Shown: positions 22,627 to 30,432, counted from the first letter of the stretch. The stretch is 32,711 bases of DNA from JBBRMU01 sp038230655 (GCA_038230655.1 JBBRMU010000011.1:1-32711), one strand, 5' to 3'. Notes: generated by a model from the letters alone, not told the origin. Numbers and translations are program-made.

Positions 22627-23217
22627 ATGTTAGCTATACTTGGATTTGTAGGTGGAATGTTGGCATTATATTCTACAGTTCCGTACATCATTGATATTTT
22701 AAAGAAGAAGATTAAACCTCAGAGAACAACTTTTTTTATATGGTTTATTTTAGGAAGCATTGCCTTTTTTTCACAACTATTAAAGGGTGCGTCGTCATCA
22801 CTTTGGTTACCTGGAGTTGAAACTCTTGGTTCTTTAATCGTCTTTATAATCTCTATCAAATATGGAGTAGGAGGTCTTACTAAGAAGGATTTTATAGCTC
22901 TTTCTATCGCTGCCTTTAGTCTACTAATGTGGTATTTTACGAAAGAAGCAGCAATTGCTGTCTATCTTGTAATTCTTGTTGACGCTTCTGGTCTATTTCT
23001 TACTCTTCATAAAACTTACTTAGATCCAAGTAGCGAGAAACCAACAGCATGGTTAATTGCAGCGATTGGAGGGTTACTGACCATGTTGTCTATAGGCTCT
23101 TGGAATATAATACTTTTAAGTTATCCCTTCTATATTTTATTAGCCAATTTATCTGTTATTGTTGCGATATACTTAGGTGAAAGAAGAATGTTTAAGTTTC
23201 AGCATAGAAAGTTCTAA
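22627..23217 (+). CDS. Multipass membrane protein, PQ-loop/SemiSWEET-like
   Basis: The 196-residue protein has about seven hydrophobic segments. The first repeat, LYSTVPYIIDILKKKIKPQRTTFFIWFILGSIAFF, has the layout of a PQ-loop motif (Pro in the first helix, a basic loop, then a second helix). The second half has LTLHKTYLDPSSEKPTAWLI in the equivalent place. This internal duplication suggests a small solute transporter related to PQ-loop or SWEET families, though the assignment is by pattern only. Nothing nearby points to a substrate. Confidence 0.6.
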   Translation: MLAILGFVGGMLALYSTVPYIIDILKKKIKPQRTTFFIWFILGSIAFFSQLLKGASSSLWLPGVETLGSLIVFIISIKYGVGGLTKKDFIALSIAAFSLLMWYFTKEAAIAVYLVILVDASGLFLTLHKTYLDPSSEKPTAWLIAAIGGLLTMLSIGSWNIILLSYPFYILLANLSVIVAIYLGERRMFKFQHRKF

Positions 23218-23265
23218 CGTCGTCCATAAGCCTAGACCAGCTACTTTTAGGATATAATGACTTGC

Positions 23266-23271
23266 TATACT
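23266..23271 (+). promoter_or_regulatory. -10 box (TATACT) of the CDF transporter gene
   Basis: TATACT ends 10 nt before the ATG at 23282. A second TATAAT at 23253-23258 lies further upstream. Confidence 0.5.
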
Positions 23272-23281
23272 ATTAATACTT

Positions 23282-23947
23282 ATGTCTAATGATCGGCTGA
23301 AACATTCATCAAGTTTAAATCAGATAAAATCCGTTATGACGCAGCAGAAACGATTAGCTCTAGTTTTAGGATTGAATGTAATAATGATCGGGGGATTGGT
23401 ACTAGTAGGATTGGCTACCCATTCACTGGGCGTATTAGCTGCAGGTGGAGATTATGTTGCTGATTCACTCGCCATATTACTAGGAATAATAGCTATTCAG
23501 ATTAGCAAACATTCACATGGGAATTCCAATGCAACGACATTTGTAGCTTTTATAAATGCTCTCGCTTTACTAGTTGTCACAACAATTGTTATTGTTGAGG
23601 GTATACACCGATTAACAAGCCATGTTATACCAATTGAAGGTTTACCAGTCACTATAGTAAGTGTTGTTGCAACTATCTTTATGGTGATAGGTGCTTTTAT
23701 CTTAGGTACAGATGCAGCTAAAGAAGACCTGCATATGCGTTCTATCTTGCTTGATACGATATCGGATGGAGCTTCCTCTTCTGCTGTCGCCATATCAGCT
23801 ATAATTATTTTATTTACAGGTAGATTCTATTGGTTAGATTCCGCTGTTGCAGTACTAATTGGTCTTATAATCGGATATGGAGCTATAAAATTACTCCGTG
23901 ATACAGTTATCGCCATACAAAGGAATACTCCCTATAAAGTAGACTGA
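23282..23947 (+). CDS. Cation diffusion facilitator (CDF) family transporter, short form
   Basis: CDF proteins export divalent metals in exchange for protons. The 221-residue protein has six membrane segments. The metal site in helix 2 is GGDYVADS (D57, D61) and in helix 5 LLDTISDG (D158, D162). Zinc transporters usually have a His in one of these pairs; an all-Asp site is more typical of Mn or Fe/Co exporters, so manganese is a reasonable guess. The C-terminal cytoplasmic dimerisation domain (about 80 residues) is missing, as in short CDF proteins. A His-rich KHSHGNS lies in the loop between helices 2 and 3. Confidence 0.82.
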   Translation: MSNDRLKHSSSLNQIKSVMTQQKRLALVLGLNVIMIGGLVLVGLATHSLGVLAAGGDYVADSLAILLGIIAIQISKHSHGNSNATTFVAFINALALLVVTTIVIVEGIHRLTSHVIPIEGLPVTIVSVVATIFMVIGAFILGTDAAKEDLHMRSILLDTISDGASSSAVAISAIIILFTGRFYWLDSAVAVLIGLIIGYGAIKLLRDTVIAIQRNTPYKVD

Positions 23948-24104
23948 AGCTAATGAGGAGGTTAAAATTAATAGCAACTGTGATAACTTTGTCTTCCCCA
24001 TCTTGATATTAACTTAAATTACTGTAACAATGGACTTAATGGAAACTCCGTCAGAAATAACTATATTTAAAGTATTCATACCACCAACTGAGTCCTCAAC
24101 CGTA
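23948..24104. other. Short intergenic region, possible gene remnant
   Basis: A frame at 23952 reads MRRLKLIATVITLSSPS and stops, resembling the start of a signal peptide. No continuation is evident. Nothing else is seen. Confidence 0.25.
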
Positions 24105-24413
24105 TCAAAGTGATGTATTTATGGAGTAATCAACTAGGAGTATAAAGATAAAAGTAATTAGGTAACTGAGTAGTAGCAAAGCAATGCCTCCAATAAGAAA
24201 AGCTTTCGTTTTATAGAATCTTTTTAAGATATATCCAAAAATTACTAACTCTAGAATTAGAATTATTAAATTCCAAATATTATAGTAATCTTTATTGGCA
24301 ATGATAAAGCCAATTTTGAGGGCGAAGATTATCGATATGAAGTAGTAGCTAATACAGAACATGAGGAATACTAGGAGTTTTATTAAGCTGCTTCTATGAG
24401 AACGGACTTTCAT
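24105..24413 (-). CDS. Small membrane protein, three predicted helices, unknown
   Basis: The 102-residue protein begins with a basic MKVRSHRSSLIK and has three hydrophobic helices (about residues 12-33, 45-62 and 70-95). By the positive-inside rule its N-terminus is cytoplasmic. Composition is strongly Ile/Leu/Phe-rich, in line with the AT-rich DNA. No family is recognised. A perfect TATAAT lies 6 nt before the ATG, which supports it as a real gene. Confidence 0.6.
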   Translation of the reverse strand: MKVRSHRSSLIKLLVFLMFCISYYFISIIFALKIGFIIANKDYYNIWNLIILILELVIFGYILKRFYKTKAFLIGGIALLLLSYLITFIFILLVDYSINTSL

Positions 24414-24419
24414 ATAAAG

Positions 24420-24425
24420 ATTATA
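24420..24425 (-). promoter_or_regulatory. -10 box (TATAAT) of the 102-residue membrane protein
   Basis: A perfect TATAAT ends 6 nt before the ATG at 24413. Confidence 0.55.
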
Positions 24426-24514
24426 GTATATAGGAATCCTTTAGATATAGATAAAATTATTGTTCTGTTTACTAACTGCAGAGGTGAAGATAAAAATATA
24501 TTTTAAAAAGATAA

Positions 24515-25165
24515 TTACGGTGTGTGAGTAGGGGTTGGAGTAGGAGTGGCTGTTGTTGCTCCTGATGTAGGCGTTGCTGAAGGAGTTGTAGTTGGTGTCG
24601 GTGTAGAGCTAGAAGTTGTTGGACTGACGGCTGCCTTCGATGGTGATTTTGTAGGCGTATCTGATGCGAATTTTTTACCGCCGGTAACTACAGTAATATC
24701 AAAATCACCTTTATCATCAAGTTTTGTTGAGTTGATCTTGACTTCAGTAAATGTAGCTTTTAAAGAGTCACTAACATCTGTGGCAACATCTTCAAATCCA
24801 GCTTTAGCAGTAACGGTTGTAACAGTGTTCTCGAAGTCTTTTGCATTACCGGTCTTTATATTATCAGCATTATAACCTGCTTTTTTAAGCGCATCGACAG
24901 CTTCACCAGCTTGGCCGGGAGTTCCAGTTCCATTTGATACCTGGATCTTTACGGTTTTTTTATCAATTTTAGGTTTTTCTGTTGGGGTAGGCTCTTTTTT
25001 TTCAACAACAACTTCTTTTTTCATTTCCGGCTTTTTAGCTTGTTTAAGTGCGAAGAATCCTCCAATAACTGCAGCGATTATGACGATTAAGATAATAACG
25101 ATTACTTTCTTTTTGCCCCCTCTACTTTGTCTATTTGTGTATGTTGCTTGGGTTGTATCTACCAT
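24515..25165 (-). CDS. LytR C-terminal (LytR_C) domain membrane protein
   Basis: The 216-residue protein has a basic cytoplasmic tail, one membrane helix (residues 21-40, VIVIILIVIIAAVIGGFFAL) and a Lys/Glu/Pro linker. It then has a LytR_C domain starting TVKIQVSNGTGTPGQAGEAV (residues 71-90) with LKKAGYN and a closing FDITVVTG strand. The last 50 residues are a Ser/Thr/Pro-rich tail made of near-repeats such as TPTPTPT. LytR_C domains occur at the ends of LytR-CpsA-Psr envelope enzymes and alone in many CPR proteins. A role at the cell wall is inferred. The long Thr/Pro tail may be glycosylated or span the wall. Confidence 0.85.
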   Translation of the reverse strand: MVDTTQATYTNRQSRGGKKKVIVIILIVIIAAVIGGFFALKQAKKPEMKKEVVVEKKEPTPTEKPKIDKKTVKIQVSNGTGTPGQAGEAVDALKKAGYNADNIKTGNAKDFENTVTTVTAKAGFEDVATDVSDSLKATFTEVKINSTKLDDKGDFDITVVTGGKKFASDTPTKSPSKAAVSPTTSSSTPTPTTTPSATPTSGATTATPTPTPTHTP

Positions 25166-25170
25166 ATAGC

Positions 25171-25176
25171 TTTATA
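25171..25176 (-). promoter_or_regulatory. -10 box (TATAAA) of the LytR_C gene
   Basis: TATAAA ends 5 nt before the ATG at 25165, so the message should be leaderless. Confidence 0.5.
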
Positions 25177-25201
25177 CTGTAATTTTACCACTAATTTTTG
25201 A

Positions 25202-25217
25202 GTTTACAAATGTAAAC
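25202..25217. promoter_or_regulatory. Palindrome GTTTACA-AA-TGTAAAC, candidate operator
   Basis: This is a perfect 7-bp inverted repeat with a 2-nt centre. It ends 26 bp upstream of the -10 box of the LytR_C gene, near where a -35 region would lie. It is too tight to be a good RNA hairpin and fits a dimeric DNA-binding protein better. Confidence 0.45.
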
Positions 25218-25258
25218 ATTACTAACGTAAGCCGGCCCTTCAGTTTTTTATTTCTATC

Positions 25259-25590
25259 TTAAAATCCTAAGTACGATTGGTAATCATATCCTAACTCTTC
25301 AAAACCGACTCTTAGCTTATCTAAAGCCTTAGTTTCAATTTGCTGGATCCTCTCACGGGTTACTCCTAGTTCAGAAGCTATCGCTTGCAAAGACAATTTA
25401 TCCCCCTTCTTGCAACTAACTCTTCTGCAGAATAACTGTCGACATCAAAGAAGTTGATCAGTGGATCAGAGATATTCGCCTCAACTAAATTCTGCTCGCC
25501 TTGATGTAATTGAAGAGTAAGAGCTTGAGGATCGATATGTGAAGCCTGAGACCGTTCATGAAGACTGGGATGGTTAAATGTTTCTATCAT
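25259..25590 (-). pseudogene. Small sigma-70 region-4-like protein, frameshifted at a G5 run
   Basis: The upstream frame starts at ATG 25590, 8 nt after a TACAAT box, and encodes MIETFNHPSLHERSQASH through SYSAEELVARRG. At a run of five Gs (25402-25406 on this strand) the frame changes. The next frame continues DKLSLQAIASELGVTRERIQ, then QIETKALDKLRVGFEELGYD, and stops at 25259. That second part is a clear sigma region-4.2 helix-turn-helix, the -35-binding type. One extra G would give a single protein of about 110 residues without sigma regions 1-3. It may be a small regulator rather than a true sigma factor. The break may be a real mutation, a homopolymer error or phase variation. Confidence 0.75.
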
Positions 25591-25598
25591 GCACTGAC

Positions 25599-25604
25599 AT
25601 TGTA
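25599..25604 (-). promoter_or_regulatory. -10 box (TACAAT) of the sigma-like gene
   Basis: TACAAT ends 8 nt before the ATG at 25590. It overlaps an upstream in-frame TTG, which argues for the ATG as the start. Confidence 0.45.
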
Positions 25605-25686
25605 CCAAATCATACAGTTAGATAGGCATGAAATAAGATCCTATCTGGAACTAATAATTGTCAAGTAAATATATAATAGCTATTGG

Positions 25687-25692
25687 TATAAT
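25687..25692 (+). promoter_or_regulatory. -10 box (TATAAT) of the SGNH hydrolase gene
   Basis: TATAAT ends 19 nt before the GTG at 25712. Confidence 0.5.
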
Positions 25693-25711
25693 GTCCACAT
25701 AGTTATATTTC

Positions 25712-26797
25712 GTGAAAAATATGAACGCTGAGAGAAATTCCACAGCTGATTTTAACAGTAAATTTACTTCCTCACCTTTAGTTCCGGAAAGAAACACATT
25801 TAACGATAAGATGTTAACGTGGATCCCACATTTTCATCCAGCAATGGAATGGCTAGATCAAGCTTTAGTCCTTACTTTTCCAAAAAATTATGAGAGACAT
25901 CCTCTCGTTAACAGCAAGATACTTTACAGAAAATCAAGTCTGCTAAAACCCAGAGGACAGGAAAACTATGGCGACAGCTATGAAAGTGGCTTTCAAGATG
26001 ACATAATAGATGAGTATGGCAATCCAGTAGAAGTAGATCCTCATCCTCAAGGAGAAGTTATCGCTGCTGGGTTAAGTTTAGGCTTAGGAGTTGATATCTT
26101 ATACAGAAATAACTCTTTCGGAGGAGCGACAATTGAAGATACAATTTCCCAGATTGAAAGTTTTGCCGAATCAGGTGAAATCGACCCTACAATTGATCGG
26201 GATCTCTTAATTTCTGTTGGTGGAATCGACATTATTAGAAATACTGTAGGAGATGATAGAGTAAGTGAAGTTCTTGAAAAATTTTTTCGTAACCCCCTTA
26301 GCCGACACGCCTTACCAGTACCGGGTACAGTCATTAATGAGTTAGTCCCAATCGGTGATAACTTTAGAAGACTATTGACTGCTATTAAAAACTCAAGGTA
26401 TAGTGATAAAATACGAAATCTGACTTTCAAGTTACTGCCTGATGCCTCAAAAATCTCTTTACCAGGCACTGAAATGCTTGCAGTTGAAAGGCATCAAAGT
26501 GAAAAAGCAACTGCATTAGCAAGTGAAAATAATAAAATAATGCGGCATTATTTGAAATCAGGATCACTGTTAATAAATGGTATGTTTCTACGAATTTTTG
26601 ATGAAGTTGAGATGCTGGGGGTAGATAAACATGTTGTGAACTCACATAAAATTTTAGAGTCAAATGACTTTTGGAAACTTCATCCTAAGGCAGGAGGACA
26701 CGATAGAATTTCAGAACACATTCTAGGTCGATGTTATATTGAAGGTGAAAGCGAATCAATAGCGCAAAAGTTAAAAAGGATCGCTACAAAGAGGTAA
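25712..26797 (+). CDS. SGNH/GDSL-type hydrolase-like protein
   Basis: SGNH hydrolases are esterases or lipases acting on acylated sugars, lipids and similar substrates. The signs here are NYGDSYESGF with the block-I Gly-Asp-Ser (G87, D88, S89, nucleophile), DLLISVGGIDIIR in the place of block III (GxND, here GGID), and WKLHPKAGGHDRISEHIL as block V with the catalytic His at 324. The block-V Asp is not at the usual -3 position (Trp there); D319 at -5 is the nearest. No signal peptide is visible, so it may act in the cytoplasm. The start is GTG 25712, or ATG 25721 in the same frame. The next gene begins 1 nt after its stop. Confidence 0.7.
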   Translation: MKNMNAERNSTADFNSKFTSSPLVPERNTFNDKMLTWIPHFHPAMEWLDQALVLTFPKNYERHPLVNSKILYRKSSLLKPRGQENYGDSYESGFQDDIIDEYGNPVEVDPHPQGEVIAAGLSLGLGVDILYRNNSFGGATIEDTISQIESFAESGEIDPTIDRDLLISVGGIDIIRNTVGDDRVSEVLEKFFRNPLSRHALPVPGTVINELVPIGDNFRRLLTAIKNSRYSDKIRNLTFKLLPDASKISLPGTEMLAVERHQSEKATALASENNKIMRHYLKSGSLLINGMFLRIFDEVEMLGVDKHVVNSHKILESNDFWKLHPKAGGHDRISEHILGRCYIEGESESIAQKLKRIATKR

Positions 26798-26798
26798 T

Positions 26799-27513
26799 AT
26801 GAACAGTCTAAATCGCATTTTTACACTTTCTTCCTTGTCAGTTATTCTAGTGACAGTTGAACGTTTATCTCCAACGACCAACATTCTTTTGCAACCAGCT
26901 AATTTTCTGCGACTCCATGAGGTAGTTCAGATGTCTGTTCTTATTTTATTAACCGTAATTGTTCCCTTTTTACTCTTAAAAGAAATGGCCCAGAATTTCG
27001 AAATCATAAAATTACGGAAGGGCTTTCTTCTGGGGTAGTATTTATTATTGGTATATATTTCTATGCGACTGGAAATGGAGTTCATGAACTTGGTGTTTTT
27101 ACTTTAACACATACTGTAATATAAAACATTATACCGGAAATCTCTGCATCAGCTACTTTATAAATGACTACTATACTGGAAACATTCTTTATTTCTTCGG
27201 AGGTTTGCTTATGATTGTCCCCCTTCTTTTACTTGAGACGATGAATCCTAATCAAAGCTACTCTAAGAAGAATTTACTACTTACTTTGATCAATGCTGTA
27301 ATATACTCATTCGCGATTTTTGCATACTCCGCTTTTGACACGGTTATTGTGGGATTAGTTTATTCAGTATTGATTACTGTTACTTCTGGAGTCTTGTTTC
27401 TAAGTGTAAGAAAAAAATACCTACAGTATCCATTTACCACCTACACAGCTGCTACATATACTTTGGGTACTGTCTCGGCAGTGATTATTAGAATTCTGAT
27501 GGCTCCTCATTAG
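26799..27513 (+). pseudogene. Multipass membrane protein broken by two frameshifts
   Basis: Three frames carry consecutive parts of one membrane protein. Part 1 (from ATG 26799) runs to KEMAQNF. Part 2 (about 27000-27124) continues RNHKITEGLSSGVVF, then YFYATGNGVHELGVF. Part 3 (about 27101-27513) continues YFNTYCNIKHYTGN, then FINDYYTGNILYFFGGLL, and ends RILMAPH. Adding one T to the T3 run at 26996-26998 and one T to the T5 run at 27096-27100 restores a protein of about 238 residues with six or seven helices. The family is not recognised, though GNGVHE and INDYYTGNI look like conserved loop motifs. It was probably co-transcribed with the SGNH hydrolase gene 1 nt upstream. Confidence 0.7.
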
Positions 27514-27531
27514 ATCTATTTCTAAAGATAC

Positions 27532-29256
27532 CTAGTGTGCAACTTTATTTACTTCGTCAGTATCAATTAGGACATACTTTATATTATCCAGTGGTTCAGA
27601 TATAATAGCGTTATTTACAGATAAAACCAGATGTATTGTCGGGTTGCGAAAATACTTAATAGCAGAAATATATTTAGGTTTATTAGACTCTGTTGTTACG
27701 ATTAGAGCATGAGGAATACTCAGATCTTGTTGCCAGTGGATAGGGCGAAACTCATACTTATCCCACGATCTTGCCTTGAGAAGCGAAGCGTCTTGATACC
27801 GTTTCACCGAAGTGATAAATTTAGCCGGTGGATAGTTAGTATAAAATAGTAAAGATGTATAACTGAGATCTATATCTGGATCGAAGATAATTTTATTGTA
27901 AGATTTACCGACATTAACTAAGTAAAGTGAGAGTTCTTTATCTCCATATCTCCATGACTCAGCATAAAGGGCGGGAGCACGCAGATAATAGGAAGCAAAG
28001 TAAAACTGAGTATCATACATTACAAAAAGAATGACAAAAAGCACAATCATATTTTGAATCACTTTATTTCTCATTCCTTTAAGGAAATAAATAAAGTAGT
28101 ACAGTCCCAGACCTGAAAATACAACCTCAGGAATGACGAGAAAGTATCCTCTTGTTGCATGTGGAACCTCTTTACTTAAGGCAAGCACAAAGACACAGAT
28201 CAGCAGCCAATATAGAAATATCTGTATTCCTGTAATCATTTTCTTATACATTAAAAAAAGACCAGCTATGAATAAAGGTAGCTCAAATAAATAAAATGTC
28301 CCAAAATTCCCAACTCCCTGGTTAGGATTACTACTTCCCGCAACATAAAAAAATGTACCTGAAACAATATTTGCTAAGTTTTGTAGATACTGAAATAGTA
28401 GGTAAATGTACTGATTATAAAAAACTTTGACATATAATGGAGGTAAGTTAGTAAGGTAGCTTCTGAATTCAAGATCTTTGGCGAGTACATCAGTGCTGGT
28501 AACTAAAGAAGATTTTGCTGATAATGCACCAGATGGTGATAATAGAGTAACAAAAAATGGTGTCATAATTAACAGCACCAGTACGCCAAGAGCCACGAGT
28601 TTTAACAGAGTAAACTGTTGAAGTTTTTTCCAATATAGCAATGATAATCCAGCAATAAAAATGGGCACAAGAAGTCTTGTGACATTGTAAGAGTAGAGAG
28701 ATATTCCAAATGCAAGAATAGAAAAAATAAGAAATAAGAATTTCTTCTTATCTATTCCTAATATAAATAAATATATCCCAGTAAAAGTAAATCCCAGCGC
28801 AAAGTTAACCTCAAAACCAGTCCTCGAAAACTGGAGTGACCAAGGGTTAATTGCAAGTAAAAAAGCCACTATAAAACTATATGTAACATTTTTTGTTAAG
28901 TGTTTTAGAAGTAAGAATAGTAGAATAACTGTCAGGGATCCTGCCAGAGCTGACGGAAGTCTTACAGCATATTCGTTAAAACCGAATATCTTGATAAATA
29001 CCGCTGTTGTATAAATATAGGCTGGCAATTTATAGTCACCAAACGACTTAAAATATAATGGATAGGAGACTCCAAATTCGTCTTTTCCTGTCTGAAGTAC
29101 TGAGTTGGCATTGTATCCAATTGCAGTTTCATCTTGATACAAAGCATTTGGAATACTAGCAATTTTATAGGTCCTCAGAAAAAGTGTAACAAAAATAAGT
29201 ACTCCGAAGAATATAATTTGATATTTTTTTTTAGATAAGGGGTCAAATGTATTCAT
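27532..29256 (-). CDS. GT39-family (PMT/ArnT-like) membrane glycosyltransferase
   Basis: These enzymes transfer a sugar from a polyprenyl-phosphate donor to proteins or glycolipids on the outer side of the membrane. The 574-residue protein starts with a membrane helix (residues 13-28). The catalytic first loop follows with ALYQDETAIGYNANSVLQTG (D42, E43), then KSFGDYKLPAYIYTT and EYAVRLPSALAGSLTVILLF, all typical of the GT39/ArnT fold. About ten further helices follow. The last 140 residues form a soluble extracytoplasmic domain. The acceptor is unknown. A TATAAT box lies 16 nt before the ATG. Confidence 0.88.
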   Translation of the reverse strand: MNTFDPLSKKKYQIIFFGVLIFVTLFLRTYKIASIPNALYQDETAIGYNANSVLQTGKDEFGVSYPLYFKSFGDYKLPAYIYTTAVFIKIFGFNEYAVRLPSALAGSLTVILLFLLLKHLTKNVTYSFIVAFLLAINPWSLQFSRTGFEVNFALGFTFTGIYLFILGIDKKKFLFLIFSILAFGISLYSYNVTRLLVPIFIAGLSLLYWKKLQQFTLLKLVALGVLVLLIMTPFFVTLLSPSGALSAKSSLVTSTDVLAKDLEFRSYLTNLPPLYVKVFYNQYIYLLFQYLQNLANIVSGTFFYVAGSSNPNQGVGNFGTFYLFELPLFIAGLFLMYKKMITGIQIFLYWLLICVFVLALSKEVPHATRGYFLVIPEVVFSGLGLYYFIYFLKGMRNKVIQNMIVLFVILFVMYDTQFYFASYYLRAPALYAESWRYGDKELSLYLVNVGKSYNKIIFDPDIDLSYTSLLFYTNYPPAKFITSVKRYQDASLLKARSWDKYEFRPIHWQQDLSIPHALIVTTESNKPKYISAIKYFRNPTIHLVLSVNNAIISEPLDNIKYVLIDTDEVNKVAH

Positions 29257-29272
29257 AATCAGGGTAAATGTA

Positions 29273-29278
29273 ATTATA
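29273..29278 (-). promoter_or_regulatory. -10 box (TATAAT) of the GT39 gene
   Basis: A perfect TATAAT ends 16 nt before the ATG at 29256. Confidence 0.55.
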
Positions 29279-29341
29279 TCATAGGGCAGCCGGACGGTAA
29301 CAATGGGTATAACTTGAAATATATCACTCTGTTATGAGTGG

Positions 29342-29347
29342 TATAAT
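29342..29347 (+). promoter_or_regulatory. -10 box (TATAAT) of the acyltransferase-like gene
   Basis: A perfect TATAAT ends 8 nt before the ATG at 29356. There is no Shine-Dalgarno. Confidence 0.6.
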
Positions 29348-29355
29348 ACGGGCTT

Positions 29356-30366
29356 ATGGGAATAAAATCTGAAATAATCGGTTCACAATTAGACCGTCTA
29401 GTTCATCCGAGCGATCACTCTTCAGGAAGTGATTATGAACTTGGGCTTAAAATTCTCCGTGATCCTCAGGGAATTGAGGCTGTCGCTAATCTTTTTGATC
29501 TACATATATCGGAGGGGGCACTTGAAAAAACAATAGAGCACTTAAAGGGAGGTAAAAACAGGGATGTTGAAGTCGTAGCTAATCATGGCTTCCATGGAGA
29601 TTTACTTTCTATTGCTAGGCCGCTCGGTTATATTGCTGAAGAGGTCCAAGAAGCATTGCCAGATTTTAAATGGTATATGGTCGTTGCCAAGTCTCTCATT
29701 AATGGTCAGCAAGGAGAGGAAAAAAAGTCCTTCTATGTGGCTACTTTGCCTTTTTTTGAGAAACATCATATTTTACCTCTCTATATTAAAAGAAAAGAAG
29801 ATGATGAAAAATATGGAGCAGTTGAGACGACTGAAGAAGAGGAAGAAGAAGAACGGCAGGCAGCGGTTAAACTAGCTTTAGCCTATCGAAATGGATACGG
29901 GACCATACTTTTCCCAGAAGGAACAACAAAGGGAGGCAAGTTGAAAAGGGATATAAATGATGAAATAGTCGTACCTCATCGAATCAACGGTTTACAGACA
30001 CCTTCTGAAGAACTTGGTAGATATTTTGCGTTTAAAATTTTAAAAAGTAATCCTCTGATTTTACCAGTCGGGCTCATTAATAGTAATAAAATACTCGATC
30101 CAGATACAGCAAAGATAACTAAAGGAGCTAAGAACGCAACTATTCAGAACATCTTCGCCCCTTCCCTTCAACGCAAGATTGCCACCGCAAATATTGGAGA
30201 TCCTTTTGTTATTAATGAACTTCCACCTGAAATATTGAACTATTTACAAAATGCCAGCCGCAACCACGAATACCACGTTATTAAAGACTATATTATGATC
30301 CAGATTGCAGCTCAATTACCTGAGTTTGCCTGGGGGAGTTACCGAGAAATAATGGAGTCTATATAA
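29356..30366 (+). CDS. PlsC/LPLAT-like acyltransferase
   Basis: PlsC-type enzymes move an acyl chain to a glycerol phosphate or related lipid. The protein has the NHX4D motif as VANHGFHGDLLS (H77, D82), the acyl-acceptor motif TILFPEGTTKGGK (F186-P-E-G-T) and a block-IV-like PLILPVGLI, in the right order. It differs from standard PlsC in length (336 residues), in having no membrane helix, and in a Glu-rich insertion (TTEEEEEEE) between the two motifs, so its substrate may be unusual. CPR bacteria commonly lack full lipid synthesis, which makes it notable. It has its own -10 box and runs towards groEL, whose terminator lies just past its stop. Confidence 0.72.
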   Translation: MGIKSEIIGSQLDRLVHPSDHSSGSDYELGLKILRDPQGIEAVANLFDLHISEGALEKTIEHLKGGKNRDVEVVANHGFHGDLLSIARPLGYIAEEVQEALPDFKWYMVVAKSLINGQQGEEKKSFYVATLPFFEKHHILPLYIKRKEDDEKYGAVETTEEEEEEERQAAVKLALAYRNGYGTILFPEGTTKGGKLKRDINDEIVVPHRINGLQTPSEELGRYFAFKILKSNPLILPVGLINSNKILDPDTAKITKGAKNATIQNIFAPSLQRKIATANIGDPFVINELPPEILNYLQNASRNHEYHVIKDYIMIQIAAQLPEFAWGSYREIMESI

Positions 30367-30410
30367 AAAAACCCGCCTCGACCTCGCGCTATGCGATAAG
30401 TTTTGGCGGG
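30365..30410 (-). terminator. Intrinsic terminator of groES-groEL
   Basis: On the minus strand CCCGCC (30410-30405) pairs with GGCGGG (30377-30372). The long loop itself holds a small TCGC/GCGA-type hairpin, and the element is followed by seven Ts (30371-30365). It lies 22 nt past the groEL stop. Confidence 0.85.
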
Positions 30411-30432
30411 AAACAATTAATGTTAAAATTCT

